Assembly (NCBI GenBank): GCA_037355855.1
Contig: CM074766.1
Span: 3,224,001-3,288,000 of the forward strand
Direction: 5' to 3'
DNA: 64,000 nucleotides
From: Pseudo-nitzschia pungens
Lineage: Eukaryota > Bacillariophyta > Bacillariophyceae > Bacillariales > Bacillariaceae
This document shows, one piece after another, positions 42,555 through 54,299 of the stretch; positions within the stretch are counted from its first letter, which is position 1, and each line of letters opens with the position of its first letter. The position numbers and the translations under genes are program-made. Below the pieces are notes generated by a model, which saw only the letters and a list, made by a program, of their open reading frames with translations, made no database searches and was not told where the DNA came from.

Positions 42555-43995
42555 ACGTAAGGGTGGGATACAGTGTTCCTTCTAACTGCTACATGTATGC
42601 GACCAACTGACGGAAAATTTTCTTTACTCCCTCTTTTCGAAAGTCGAAGGATAAAAAACAAATTTGAATCGATCCTTATCTCTCATACTTTGGCCACCCT
42701 AGTGAATAGAAAATAGAATAAGAATTGATGCTACCAACGTTTCGTTCGTTATGGAAATCATTATCGTGTTGAAAACCCCTCTTCGTCCACTACGAAACTT
42801 GATTGAAAAACATTCTGTACCAGGTGCTTGTATTAGTATGGTAGAATCTTGGAGATGCAATGCAACTCGCATCATAGAGCTAGGAGTATTTTAATGTTTT
42901 TGAAATTCCCGTACACGTACAAGTTCGTGTGTATTATTTTAATTTATGTTTCTTGTACTGAACTATCCTTCCTTTCTTTATTTTTTTTGATTACACGTAC
43001 TGGTGTGGTACTATTCTGATTGTCCACTCTTTCTCGTATTTTTTAAGCGTTACTATGCATAGCAACCTTCCTTTTTCCCACATTGACAATTAACCAACTT
43101 CTCTCTTCTTCGTTTAATATTATGTATGATTGAATACTTCCATCACGTAGTAACACAAAGGCAAGGTCAAATGAATAAGTTGTCGCTAATGGCAGTTTCA
43201 ACAGAAAGCAAGGTGGTCACAAACTCAACAATTCTAAAACCTGAAAACAGTACAAACAGTTGCCGATATTAGATATGTTCCTAGTAGTAATACCATTAGT
43301 AGCAGCAGCAGCAATGCTTTTGAGTAGTACCTCCATTTGTTTACTCTTCTAAAATTGTCAGAACTTGTGAATTGATATTCTCTGACATGTGGATTGCTTG
43401 CTTGTATTGTAGTTTTCTAGTAGTATGATGAGGACCAGGAGTACTTTTACATGTTGTAACTTGAAAGGCACGCACTGGGGTTGAAGAAGTTTCACTCGTT
43501 TGTTCAATCGAAAGACATGAAATCTCGTTTTCAGGTTCTTTCGTCCATCTTGTCTTGCAAATGTAGTATGTGTTTCAAAGTACGCTTCTTTCATTCTACC
43601 GGTACTATGCGTACGTAGTGACAATCTTTTCTCCATCCAAACGTGCGTTCGGTTTCCTGTTCATGAGAATATTATTCCTTCGCCACTCTCTCAAACTCTC
43701 CACGAGACAACAAAGGCCGTCGATGGTCAAGTAAAATATAAGAAAATTTAGAATTTAGAAACGGAGCTATGTCGTACGAGTAACTTACCCTACAGTAACT
43801 TCTTACTTGTACTTGTATTACAAGTCACAAGCACAGGTATGTTGTTGGTTATCGACCTTGCGACGGGCTAGAAATTCCTCGTAAATCCTCGCAATATAGT
43901 ATTTTCAGGTAGGATACAGCTAGACAAGTTGATTGATTGAGAAGTTTGTCGAAACGTCACAACGGAATACATACGGATAGAGGAATGACAAGAAC
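42555..43995. other. Intergenic, no gene seen
   Basis: AT-rich spacer with simple GTAGTA/GCAGCA stretches near 43285-43315 and a cluster of GTACGAGTAACTTACC-like words at 43770-43800. Confidence 0.5.
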
Positions 43996-45525
43996 ATGAG
44001 TGCGCGATCTCCCTTTCGTTCCCATTTAATGCAACAGTGGACCCAGAGCCGCCGCTCACCGGTAGCCGTGCAACCATGGCTCCGACAAGCAACCATTGAT
44101 GAAGAGGAGGAGGACCTTTCATCTCGTACTCCTCGATCATCTCGACGCAACCAAGAGAGGCAGAGTCGCAGGTCTTTGCACCACTCGTCTCCCAAATACA
44201 ATCCAAGAACCTTGCCATCGGTAGACTCGTTGTCGTCCACGCCTTCGATTGTGTTCGCGACAAAAATGTTTGCTTCGCCCCTGAAGCTCGAACGCAACGA
44301 CCATGTGAATAACGTCGACACCAAACAATACGTTGCGGGATCAAATTCATCGTTTGACAGCAGCAATGCCAGAATCAAAATCAAAACTAGAACGCAACAA
44401 GGAGAACGGGAGCACCTACAGCACGGTCAAAAGAACGAATCTCTGCGCTACTCGACGGGAAAATCGCACCCCGAAAGAATTCCAGACAAAATGGGACCAC
44501 GACGAAAAGCCATGCAAGAGCCTGCTTCCTTCCGCCCTCCGTTCGCGAAAAACATCCGGGACCAAGAGAGTGGAGGAAGCACCTTTGCTTCTGCAAAAAC
44601 TGCTCAAAACGAAGAGAAGGAAGATCGAAAAGCCCTGTGTGTAGCGATCGACCGAGCCGTAACAAAACTATCCGAAAGAAGGGTAGTCCAAGACCATCAA
44701 CCCTTCACCTTTCGTCGATTCTTTTCGTCGTCTCAATCCGGTCTTCGGTTGATCGACATTTGCTTCCACGTCGTACTGAGACAAACGAAGGACAGCTCTA
44801 TGGCAATGATCGAGAGAAACAAATGGCTCGCCGTCCCAGCATTTTTGGTGGCACTGGTTCACGACAATCAAAGCGATGACATCGGGAAGGACGTTGAGCC
44901 ATACGAAGAGCTGGACTATTCGCCCCCGGCCACGGAAGGGCAACTCGAAGACGTAAGACCTCACTATTATAATCAACGCATGTCGACGTCCATGTGTGGC
45001 CTGTCATGAGATTGCAAACACATGCTTTCGAGCACAATATCCTGCCTCACGCAAACCTCCATTGCCCCCCATCGTTCCGCGGACCTTTTCTTTCTCAGTA
45101 CGCAAGCGCTTGTGCCGCTACCCAAAGTGTCGTGCATCATCTCGAAGAGAATGGATTCTCCTGTGCGGTAAGTGTGAAAAAACAAGAATGCCGTGTCGCA
45201 AGGCATGGAAAACCTCGGGCGGTTCGGTTCGGTTCGCACGATTTTCGTATTTTCTCTCACTCACTCACTCACCGCGACTGGTTGCCGCCCTGGTGAAACG
45301 CATCGCAACGCACCGATGTCGCGAGGACAGTGGAACACGGGAGCTGTCATCAAGACGCCCGCATTTCGATCATTGGTGCAGGCCGTGCCCACGGATCGAA
45401 TCGCAGCTTTGATCATGGTGAATTGGTTGCGATCTCCGATACTCGACCCACCAAGAGAAGAAAACGATTGCCGCGAGAGATACGGTTCCTCTCTGCAGAG
45501 GGATCTATTGGTAGATTTGGTGTAA
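43996..45525 (+). CDS. Unrecognised protein, three-exon model
   Basis: Proposed exons 43996-44952, 45099-45167 and 45331-45525, all phase 0, giving about 406 residues. Exon 1 ends LED before a GTAAGACC donor. Exon 2 follows a strong pyrimidine tract (CCTTTTCTTTCTCAG) and reads YASACAATQSVVHHLEENG before GTAAGTG. Exon 3 starts WNTGAVIKTPAFRSLVQAV. If unspliced, the first frame ends at 45009. The N-terminal ~200 residues are Ser/Arg/Gln-rich and probably disordered. The C-terminal part (VAIDRAVTKLSERRVV, FFSSSQSGLRLIDICFHVVL, NKWLAVPAFLVALVHDN) looks helical and folded. I do not recognise the family. The second acceptor is the weakest call. Confidence 0.5.
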
Positions 45526-45656
45526 ACGAAGACCATATCTCTGGTGGAGAAGGTGAAAGAACGAAAACAACCGTCATAGCCAGTCGAGCTCTCTATTGCT
45601 TTTCAGTATTCGTTAGTGTTCTCCTCGAACTCTATGGCTACACGTAATTTAGTCCC

Positions 45657-47411
45657 TCATCGCACGGGTAACAATTCCGACGCCGAGACCCGTAACCCCA
45701 CGTGCTCCAATACTTCGCCTCGGTACGCGTCATCTTCGGCCATGTCCCGGAGGATGTCCCATGCCTCTAGGTAGTCGACTTTGTCATCGCTGCGTTGTAG
45801 CAGCAGGGCTGCATCGATCGAAGGGACGGGAGGGCGACGATTTGTGGAGGCATCGTACTGTGACGTGTCGTATGGTTCCCCCCCGATCAATTCCGGAAGG
45901 TTTTCTTTCTGGAATAACTCCATGAAGGACCGATCGATCGCATCCTTCAATTCAAAGACCCACTTTCCATAGAATGGAATCCCAAACCGAAAACCCAAGG
46001 CTTTGCCATCCCCGCAAGCCAGTAGCTTGAGAAAGTCCTTCTGGGGCTCGTAAGTTTTGAGAGGCGTCCTATTTCTGTCTTCTGCCCAGCCACCGTCGTC
46101 GCTGCCGTTTTTTTTCGTCGTGTCTTTGTTGCCCAGGAATCGAGTCAGGTTCTCAATGAGAATGGGACCTGCCCGGACAGCATACACACCAGCTTTTGGC
46201 AGCGGTCGTGCATCTCCAGGAATTTCCATGGTACAGCAGTCGCCCGCAGCAAACACAAACGGGTGGCTCAAGCTCTGAAAGCATTCGTTCACCCGGATCC
46301 AGCCGTTGTCCGAGATGGCCAACCCGCGCTGGCGGAGAGCAGAGATTATCTCCGAGTGGCAGTCCGCCCCCGTTGCCCAGAGGCAATGGGTGAACTCGAG
46401 TCGTTCTCCGGATTCCAGTCGCAGTGAGTCTTTGTCCACTCGGTCAACTTTTGCATTGTGGATGACGTTGATTCCTCGTTCCTCCATTCGTTCCATCAGC
46501 GCTTCTCTGTTGGCTGGCGTTTCGTCCGGAAAGAGTCGGTCGAACGAATTGAGTACCGTGACAGAGACGTTGCGTTCACCCAACATGGGTTTCCATCGCC
46601 CCGATAGCGCCATGGACAATTCCATGCCCGCGGCGCCACCTCCTACCACCACAACCTTCGCTAGTATCCGTTGATGGTTCCGATCCTCGACGTCGGTGTT
46701 GCGGTTTTTCTCCTCTAGCACATCGGTTGCTGCCTCGACTCTTCGGACCAGATCGGTAATGGGCCTCGTTGGGATGGTGTAGTCCCTGGCACCGGTAATG
46801 TCCGACAAACCACGACTGGTCGAGCCAATGTCGATCGAAATGGCATCAAATGGTATTCGCTGGTTTCCCTTGGTGATGACGGTTTTTGCCTCCATGTCTA
46901 TGTCCACCACGCGATCTCGCACAAAGTCGATCTCGGACCATTCCGCAAGCGGTTTCAGCTCGATGAGGGTTTCTTCGGGTGAGTAGATTCCGGCAACGGC
47001 ACTCGGTACCATACCCGAGTAGCAGGGATGGTCCGTGACATCGATGAGAACAACATCCAGATCCTTTGGTCTGCTGGCGTGATTGAGCCCCTTGATGACC
47101 TGGAGGTGCGAATGGCCTCCGCCGACCAGAACGAGTTGCTTCCTCTCCGCTGCTTCCGTGGTTGCCGGTGATGACGACGGCGACATTGTTTGTGATTGTC
47201 CGTCGCCGGCAGACGAGCGAGCGACGAGCGTTGCAACCATTCTCTTTCGATAAGAATATACACGAGCTCCTCTCTTGTGGATAGTTTTGAAAGTGAATGA
47301 AGAAACGGTCAAAACTGACGGTGATAGAAGGAGCAGTAGAAAGAAGACCGAAAGGGAAGAACCAAAACGGTGATCGCTTTTACGAACGACAGCGGATGGG
47401 ACGAAGGACAT
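45657..47411 (-). CDS. FAD/NAD(P)-dependent oxidoreductase of the GGGHSH family
   Basis: 584 residues. The N-terminus has a hydrophobic segment (SVFFLLLLLSPSVLTVSSFTF) compatible with a signal or plastid pre-sequence. The first dinucleotide fold is LVLVGGGHSHLQVIKGL near 94, the variant typical of pyridine nucleotide-disulfide oxidoreductases found alone or fused to selenide water dikinase. The second fold is VVVVGGGAAGMELSMAL near 257. HPFVFAAGDCC near 390 is the FAD-binding C-terminal motif. Family members include type II NADH dehydrogenase relatives, and the natural electron acceptor is not known. There is no dikinase domain here. The start ATG begins the hydrophobic leader and has no in-frame ATG upstream nearby. 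Confidence 0.85.
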   Translation of the reverse strand: MSFVPSAVVRKSDHRFGSSLSVFFLLLLLSPSVLTVSSFTFKTIHKRGARVYSYRKRMVATLVARSSAGDGQSQTMSPSSSPATTEAAERKQLVLVGGGHSHLQVIKGLNHASRPKDLDVVLIDVTDHPCYSGMVPSAVAGIYSPEETLIELKPLAEWSEIDFVRDRVVDIDMEAKTVITKGNQRIPFDAISIDIGSTSRGLSDITGARDYTIPTRPITDLVRRVEAATDVLEEKNRNTDVEDRNHQRILAKVVVVGGGAAGMELSMALSGRWKPMLGERNVSVTVLNSFDRLFPDETPANREALMERMEERGINVIHNAKVDRVDKDSLRLESGERLEFTHCLWATGADCHSEIISALRQRGLAISDNGWIRVNECFQSLSHPFVFAAGDCCTMEIPGDARPLPKAGVYAVRAGPILIENLTRFLGNKDTTKKNGSDDGGWAEDRNRTPLKTYEPQKDFLKLLACGDGKALGFRFGIPFYGKWVFELKDAIDRSFMELFQKENLPELIGGEPYDTSQYDASTNRRPPVPSIDAALLLQRSDDKVDYLEAWDILRDMAEDDAYRGEVLEHVGLRVSASELLPVR

Positions 47412-48411
47412 CTAGGATCAACAACTTCTGGCTTGCAACCAACTACACGTAGGGAAGCAGTCCACCTTTTTTTCTAGATCGACGACGGAGAGAGAGAGGC
47501 CCAAATGCATCCAAGCTTTTGTGTTCGATTGAAGCATTGGGCGAATCGACATGAGACCGTCCGAAATAGGCGACTAGAGGGAAAGCAGTGGGTGGATTAT
47601 CTGTAAGTTTATCGCACGGTACGAGTACAAGTAATTACTGGGTAAGGTTACCTGTTTTAATTAAACCTTACCGTACGAAGAGTCAGCTCTGGACCCGAGA
47701 ATATTACGAAGTATTTTTTTCTCGAAAGAGGTTTTTCGGTATTCGTGAATTTTGAGGTTTAGGATCCTTAGTCCTTTACTACTGTAATTCCTACTACTAC
47801 TTCGTAAGGTTCGTACTGCACTTTACTTCGTATTTACTGTACGTCACTTCGAAACCACGACTGACTCAACTGCCTGCCAGAACATTTTGACATTAGTTTT
47901 TTACTTGCAGCATTCCGAGTTTTACCGGTACTGAGGTTGTGCGGAAGGAGCACGAGTAAGGTTACCGTATGTACAACTTCCTAACCCGTACCGTAAGGCT
48001 TACCGTAACCTTACTCCGCTGGACGAACATTATTTACGGTAAGGCACTTGTCCGTACCGGTACGTACAATAATTACTCTACGGTAAGGTTAATTACTCCT
48101 AGCTCTCATGGCTTGCGGTCGAGCCGCTATGAGTGCGGGAATGAATTATGAACTGAGAAACCGACTGAAAAAGAAGACGGAATCCGACAGCATCCGGTGC
48201 GTAAATAAGGTTGTTCTGTATTCTGTAGTAGAGGCACGATGAATATTAAACCTTACTTCGTACTTCTTGTCATCAACCCACAAGTGCACCGATCCCGCAG
48301 CAAAACGCCGCACGTTCGGAGGATCCGAAAAAGAAGCCCACGAATTCTACAACAACGAGCAACAACAAAATCAGTAAGCATCCTAAGGAGCCGGTTGATA
48401 GGTTTAAGGCT
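47412..48411. other. Intergenic with clustered GTAAGGTTAC/TTACCGTA motifs
   Basis: Between the divergent oxidoreductase (-) and LRAT (+) genes. From 47600 to 48100 there are many related words on both strands: GGTAAGGTTACC, CCTTACCGTA, GAGTAAGGTTACCGTA, TTACCGTAACCTTAC. The density is well above that in coding regions. Confidence 0.55.
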
Positions 48412-49812
48412 ATGGATCATTCGGATCAGTTGCAAGATGTTCCAATGACAGTTCTGGAACAAGCAGTTTCATCGAGCAATACCGAAAACGACGCTGTAGC
48501 GTCCGACGAGACGGACGCGACAACGACGACGATTGCGGGGCGAGCGGAATCCGCGATAGAATTGTCGGTGGAATCGTGCGAACCGGAAGTGATACCCGAA
48601 TTGGAGAGTCCAGAACTCGAAGTGGGCGATCACGTCTACCAGTGGAGAAGTCTCTGTGGTGTTCCTTTTATGTTTCAGCACCACGGGATTGTGATGGACG
48701 TCATCAGAGATTCGGAAGGGAACCCAACCCGACTGACCATTGCAGATTTTTCCAACGTGGAAACAAAACCAACGAAAAAGAGCAAAAAGAGCAGCAAAAT
48801 CAAACAGCAACAAATGGGAGATACCCTACAGAGTAATGATGTAAAACAATCTACAACGTCTTCCGGTGCCGATGGATGTCGAGACACAGAGATAGAACCA
48901 ACAGACAAATCTTTGGTGAAAGAAGAATTAGAATCCAGCGCCACAGACAAAGTTACTACGGAATCGTCGCGAAGCCCGTCGCGAAGGCTCAGCCTCGAAC
49001 AAGAGGGAATCGTGCGTACGTACACCGACACGGACAAATGGCACAAGGTCCACTACCAATCGGGCTGGTGGAAACGCCAATTTCGTCGATCGGGCACGGT
49101 AACCAAGGCAAAATCCGATCCGGTGGGACTGGTGTTGGCACGGGTCAATTTCATCATGCAGCATCCCGACCAGCTTCCGGACTACCACGTTGTCCACGCG
49201 AATTGCGAGTGTGTTGCCTTTTGGTGCAAAACCGGCAATTGGTCAACCCTCCAGGCCAGCTCGTTTTTGGAACTGACGGCAGCGGGGTGAGTTTTGATTA
49301 TACGATGCCATGCCATGCCATTTGCCAAACGTTTGTCCTTCGTTGTTTCGTTCCATTCAACTTTTCGCTGATGTTCTGCTTGTGTTTGGATTGCATTTTG
49401 TATCGATGTCTGTCGGACTCGATGATACGGATGGACAATCATAAATAATACTACGTAATAAAATTATGGTTTGCAAAATTCCGCACACAGTCAGGCAAAA
49501 CAATCTGCAACGCTGGCAGCAACAGCCGCCGGTGCCACGGCGAATGTTACCGTCCCGGCGGCCGGGATCTGGGGATCTTGGTTTGGGTTCACGACGACTA
49601 CGAGTGTGAGTTGGCTGAGTCTGCATCCAATGGCGATTCCGGGACTAGCTTGCTATGCCGCTGTCACGATTGGAGTACCGGCGATCATGTATGCTACGGC
49701 GAACAAAGTATGGAAGGAAACGTCACAACGCCTGAGCGACGCGTTTTGGGAATCGGCGAGCGAAAACCCAGAAATATTTGCCGAATGCATCACACATTGG
49801 AGTGAGAAATGA
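48412..49812 (+). CDS. LRAT-domain (NlpC/P60-like) protein, two exons
   Basis: Exons 48412-49286 and 49491-49812, joined by a 204 bp GT-AG intron (GG|GTGAGTTT...CACACAG|TCAGG), giving 398 residues. The LRAT fold starts at GDHVYQWRSLCGVPFMFQHH near 72, where the catalytic His is expected. A long Ser/Thr/Lys-rich insert sits in the middle (about 115-200). The fold ends with VVHANCECVAFWCKTG near 260, carrying the Cys nucleophile in the NCExxA-type motif. The second exon adds Ala/Thr-rich and hydrophobic stretches (HPMAIPGLACYAAVTIGVPAI), a likely membrane anchor. LRAT proteins act as acyltransferases or phospholipases on membrane lipids. A first-exon-only product would lack the anchor. Confidence 0.82.
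49287..49490 (+). other. Intron of the LRAT-domain gene
   Basis: Donor GTGAGTTT after GCAGCGGG, acceptor CGCACACAG. Retention gives an immediate TGA at the donor. Confidence 0.8.
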
Positions 49813-50267
49813 GGATGAAAAAAATGGCGATCAACGATTCAACACCTGAATTTTCATGAAAGGGCAAGGGATTGGGGAGGAAGGCAGAAAACTCCTGCAC
49901 TTCGAATGTTGTACGATACATGAAAAAAAGGAATACCACACAGTCATTGTCTTTTTGAAACGGCACAAACCTCATTACTAAGGTTCGAGAAGTGCAGTGA
50001 AGTCGTAACGAATTTTTTTCGATAGTTTGCAGCAAAATCCTTTCTTGCGCACCTTTCTCGGTGCTGAAAAACTTTGGTTTCTGCGAGAGTTGATCGTTTT
50101 CCTATGTTTTAGAAACCATGCTCTCGCGGCACTGGCGGCGATGGTTGGAGGAGGAGATTTCACATCGTACAACATCATTTCCTCTCCTGTTATAACTTTT
50201 TGACACTTAAAAGAGCTCTCTCGTGCAATGTGATCTTTGACAGCAACCTAGAAACTGTAGGTGAAAC
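49813..50267. other. Spacer between convergent genes
   Basis: Three-prime flanks of the LRAT (+) and carrier (-) genes. No gene is seen. Confidence 0.5.
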
Positions 50268-51113
50268 TCACGAAAAGAAACCATCGTGATCGCATTGCAT
50301 GGGATGCAAATAATGACTGACGTTGCGCTGGATGGGCCAAAATATGCAGCTTCCGATTCCAAGCACGATGGATCGCATCGCCACTCCCCGAAACAAACCG
50401 GAGATGCCGTCGTTCAAAACTACGTATGTTCCAACCTCTAGTATGGAAGTGGACATGGTTTCACTGGCCTTTATTTTCGTGTTCACAACATCCAAGGGAC
50501 ACGTTAGCACTGCACATCCGATTCCGGAAGATGCACCGCAAAGGGCAGCTCCGAGTGGCGGTATGGGGTCACTCTTCGTCAGACCACACCAAGATTTATA
50601 CCGAGAAGCAAAAACTTCGTACAAGCCAATCTTCACGGCAGCAAACGGAAGGTCTCTGATCAAGTTCACATGCCACCCCGCAAAGAGTCCCCTCCAACCA
50701 TTTTGAGCTGTGACGTGCTTGATGGTAGAATACAGATTGTTATCGATCCCCAGTACAAGACGTTTCTTGATGACGTCGGAGGGAACGCCAATGATCGTTG
50801 CGGGTATGGCGGCACAAGTCGAAGCCATCGGTATGAGCACCTGGTAGTCGGATTGGTACAACATCTCGCGAACAGGAGCGTAGAGGAAGAAGAAACTTCC
50901 AAATACCGGGACACTTCCTAGAAGTATACTCGGAGCGAATCCACGAAAGAGAATCCGGATGCCGGCTCCGCCAGTTCCGGGGACTGGTTTAGATTGAGAG
51001 CGTACCTTCGCCGAATCCACTGCGTACAAGACAGAATCAGCCACAAGTCCGGCGGCGGCACCTCCGGCAGCCTCTGCGAGAGCTGTGTGTAGGAAGAATG
51101 TCGTTTCCATCAT
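50268..51113 (-). CDS. Mitochondrial carrier family (SLC25) protein
   Basis: 281 residues, the usual size for three ~100-residue repeats. The three signature helices are visible: VLYAVDSAKVRSQSK (degenerate, Ala instead of Pro), GVPSDVIKKRLVLG and TCPLDVVNTKIKA. Each is followed by an aromatic/basic block such as GWRGLFAGWHVNLIRDLPFA or GISGLFRGVAMRSI. The pattern resembles S-adenosylmethionine carriers (repeat 2 with RDLPF), but substrate is inferred only. It would sit in the inner mitochondrial or plastid envelope membrane. Two adjacent ATGs start the frame. Confidence 0.85.
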   Translation of the reverse strand: MMETTFFLHTALAEAAGGAAAGLVADSVLYAVDSAKVRSQSKPVPGTGGAGIRILFRGFAPSILLGSVPVFGSFFFLYAPVREMLYQSDYQVLIPMASTCAAIPATIIGVPSDVIKKRLVLGIDNNLYSTIKHVTAQNGWRGLFAGWHVNLIRDLPFAAVKIGLYEVFASRYKSWCGLTKSDPIPPLGAALCGASSGIGCAVLTCPLDVVNTKIKASETMSTSILEVGTYVVLNDGISGLFRGVAMRSIVLGIGSCIFWPIQRNVSHYLHPMQCDHDGFFS

Positions 51114-53198
51114 TGGCGTCAGACCATGTTTCGCGGAGTTGCCTTCGATGGTCGAAGCAGTAAGCTAGATCCTGGCTCGTCGTAGTCTTTGGATTGGGCA
51201 TTTCAGAGTCGATTGTCGATTTTGGAATTTTTTCCTTCCAGTAACGAAATTTTTTTGCATCAAAAATAATCAAAATTCGTACTTTATTTCGTAACTTACC
51301 GTAACTTACTCGTAACTTACTGCGAAATGTTGAGATTGGCATCAGGTTGAACGTCAGCGTCGTCCTTCGCGAGTGTTTTTTTTAGTCACGCATTCTGGTT
51401 CCGATAGGAATTCCAATTCCATCCTGACATTCCTTTTCGTGAGGCAGACCCTATCGTGAGGTTGAGGAGGAAAAATTGGCAGTGATGCTGTCGATTTTTG
51501 GGCATGCTTGACCACTGTTGATCCTACTATTTGTCAAATTTTCACTCAATAGCCGAGCTTAATAGTCAAAGTTTAGTTGAAAAAAGCCACCTTCACAGAC
51601 ATGCCACTGTCTTCATGTCAGCACTACATTAAGTGCATGTCATGTGTTAACTTCATTGAGTGTTTGTAACAACTAGACCAACTCTGAAGTTCATGAAAAC
51701 ATATCATATCTACTGAGAGCCCGTCCTTGAAAGAAAGGGAACAGTGGGACCATCAGTTTGGGAGGTGGCACACTTGGAGTACTATCACAGGCATGGCCGT
51801 TAAGATGCCAGTTTTCTGTTTCCTCTATGCATGGAACATTTATGGTCTCGTGATTTCAAATGCGAATTGTCAATCTCTTACAAAATGATTGACAAACTCA
51901 AAACATAAAGCTTTTAAATCTTGATCAAAAATCATTTGCAGGCTGCAACCAAAAAGAAAGTTTCTAGCAAGGTTGTTCCAGACATTCCCTGGTCCACTGT
52001 ACTATTTGTAAATAATGAAATGTTGATGACCATGTCTAAGAACTGACACAACCAATTTCTTGATGTTTGTCACATCACTCTCCCCTTCAAAACAATAATT
52101 CAGATCTGCTTCAAACTTAAATTGCTTCATGAAGAAGGGAAGAATGGTTCTTTTGTGCTCTATTACGGGGCAGTAGCAGTTTTTAGCGTATTTCCTTTGA
52201 TCTGGCAAAACCAATGTGGAACCATTTGGATAATTTGGTTCTTAGCACTGTCAATCTTACTTTCTGTTAAGAGATATTTAGCAGACGTTTTTCTTTCTGA
52301 TGCGCATACTACCATGGCTATGATTGCAAAAAGTGCAAAAAATATTCATTTCCTTGGAACAAAAATAGGTTACCTTCACATGATTATAATCTGTGAAACT
52401 GTGACTGGCATTGGCCAAACACTTGTGTGTGAAAAAGTGATGGTATGGACAGCATAGGCCTTGTCCTGTACCTTTGTCTGTGTGGGATGATATGAAAATT
52501 CTTAAAAATATTGAATAACCCCCCTTGGGCTGGGTACTACACTGTTCTCTTCTGGTTTTCCATACACAAGAATCTTTCATTCAAAGGCAAAATTGTACAG
52601 CTTGAGATATGAATGTATACCAAAGGTAACTTCTTCTGATACTTGGTATTGTTGTTGTGATTCTTTTCATCATTTTTATCACCATCGTTATTACTTTGGT
52701 GACCATGGTGATTTTGTTGTGCTCAAAATCAAATGTTGGCACCACAATGATTTTGGTTGTGCTCAAAATCAAATGTTGGCACCACAATGGCAATCAAAGG
52801 AATCCAAAAATAATGGTAGATGCAGTAATCTAATAATGGTGATACAATGGTCAAAAGTCAAAGAAACAAAAGAACAAAAAGCAAATGCTTGTGACAATCA
52901 AAGTTCTAGAAACTCAAAGGTTGGCCCAAAAACTGGTTGCAACCAATTCCCCAAAGCCAGAACAAAAGGACTATCGAGAAACCTAGTAAAAAACTTGACA
53001 AGTTGCAAAGGTGAGGAAAACCCAGCAGGTCAGAAAGACCTACCTAAAAATAAAAATGATTATGGTCGTTGATATGTACTACCAATATAGTATGGTGGTA
53101 GTCTCGTCCACAGTGATTTCATAGAACTACAAGTAAGCCATCAAAAAGCAGAGTTCTGTTGGTTCAAATACTGGTGTGTTATAGAACAAGGGATAGTC
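51114..53198. other. Intergenic repeat-like DNA, no gene seen
   Basis: The first 250 bases hold the carrier promoter and a CGTAACTTACCGTAACTTACTCG cluster (51289-51320). After about 51500 the composition changes to AT-rich, CpG-poor DNA resembling the blocks at 54300-55680 and 60740-61130. A 44 bp unit (TTGTGCTCAAAATCAAATG...) is duplicated in tandem at about 52714-52790. A 111-codon hydrophobic frame at 52122-52457 has no recognisable domain and no support. Confidence 0.5.
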
Positions 53199-53203
53199 CC
53201 AGG

Positions 53204-54294
53204 GCCATCCGATGGTTTTATTTTCGCGCGGTCCTCAAAAACCGCGCGAAAAGTTATAACCGTTAAAACCGTTATAGACGTTAAAATTATGCGTCTAAAA
53301 ACTTTTTTAGACGCATAACTATGCGTCTAAAAACTTTTTTAGACGCATAACTATGCGTCTAAAACCTTTTTTAGACGCATAGTTATGCGTCTAATATTAG
53401 ACGCATAACCCACCATTATGCGTCTAATATTAGACGCATAACTATGCGTCTTAAAAATTTTTAGACGCATAACTTATGCGTCTAAAACATGTACTAACAT
53501 GTGTACAATTCTACAGAGTTATGCGTCTAAACTTTTTTTAGACGCATAACTGGTCCAAATTCGCGTAGAACTCAGTAGTAAACTGAAAAATTATTAGACG
53601 CATAACGCAAAAACACTCTCGAATGGATTGCTTGAGTATCGAATAACACTGGATGGAGTATCGCATTGTACCGGTTGGTTAAGTATCGAATAACAACCGA
53701 ATCGAGTAGCGTACTTTCACCTTCTTCGCACCTCGATTGCTTGAGTATCGAATAACACGAGATGGAGTATCGCGTTGTACCGGTTGGTTAAGTATCGAAT
53801 AACAACCGAATCGAGTAGCGTATCATACCGGTACGAAGTGCGAGCAAGGTGATAGCGTATCACCTTGCTCGCACCTCGTTTGCTTGAGTATCGAATAACA
53901 ACCGAATCGAGTAAGCTACCGTTGTACTAGGCTACGTATGATTATACAAGACAATGCGTCTAAAAAATTTTTAGACGCATAATTATGCGTCTAAAACTTG
54001 TACTAGCCTGCGTACGATTATACAGGACCAATGCGTCTAGACGCATAATTATGCGTCTAAAAAAATTTTAGACGCACAGTGCGTCTAAAGTTAGACGCAA
54101 GACGCATAGTTATGCGTCTAAAAAAAATTTTAGACGCATAGTTATGCGTCTAAAAACGTTTTTAGACATGCGTCTAAAAATTTTTTTAGACGCATAGTTA
54201 TGCGTCTAAAGTTAACGGTCGTTAACGGTTTTTAACGGTTATAATTTTTCGCGCGGTCCTCAAAAACCGCGCGAAAATAAAACCATCGGACGGC
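53204..54294. mobile_element. 1.1 kb TIR element filled with GCGTCTAA palindromes
   Basis: The ends are inverted repeats: GCCATCCGATGG... on the left and the complement of GCCGTCCGATGG... on the right, matching for about 29 bp with one mismatch and continuing imperfectly to about 75 bp. The direct repeat CCAGG lies outside both ends (53199-53203, 54295-54299). The interior has about 15 palindromes of the form TTATGCGTCTAAAAA...TTTTTAGACGCATAA. A ~116 bp unit with GAGTATCGAATAAC words is also duplicated at 53620-53860. No coding frame, so it is a non-autonomous DNA transposon. Confidence 0.82.
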
Positions 54295-54299
54295 CCAGG

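Noticed and set aside
52122..52457. 111-codon hydrophobic frame
   Set aside because: Lies in AT-rich repeat-like DNA; no recognisable domain or conserved motif.
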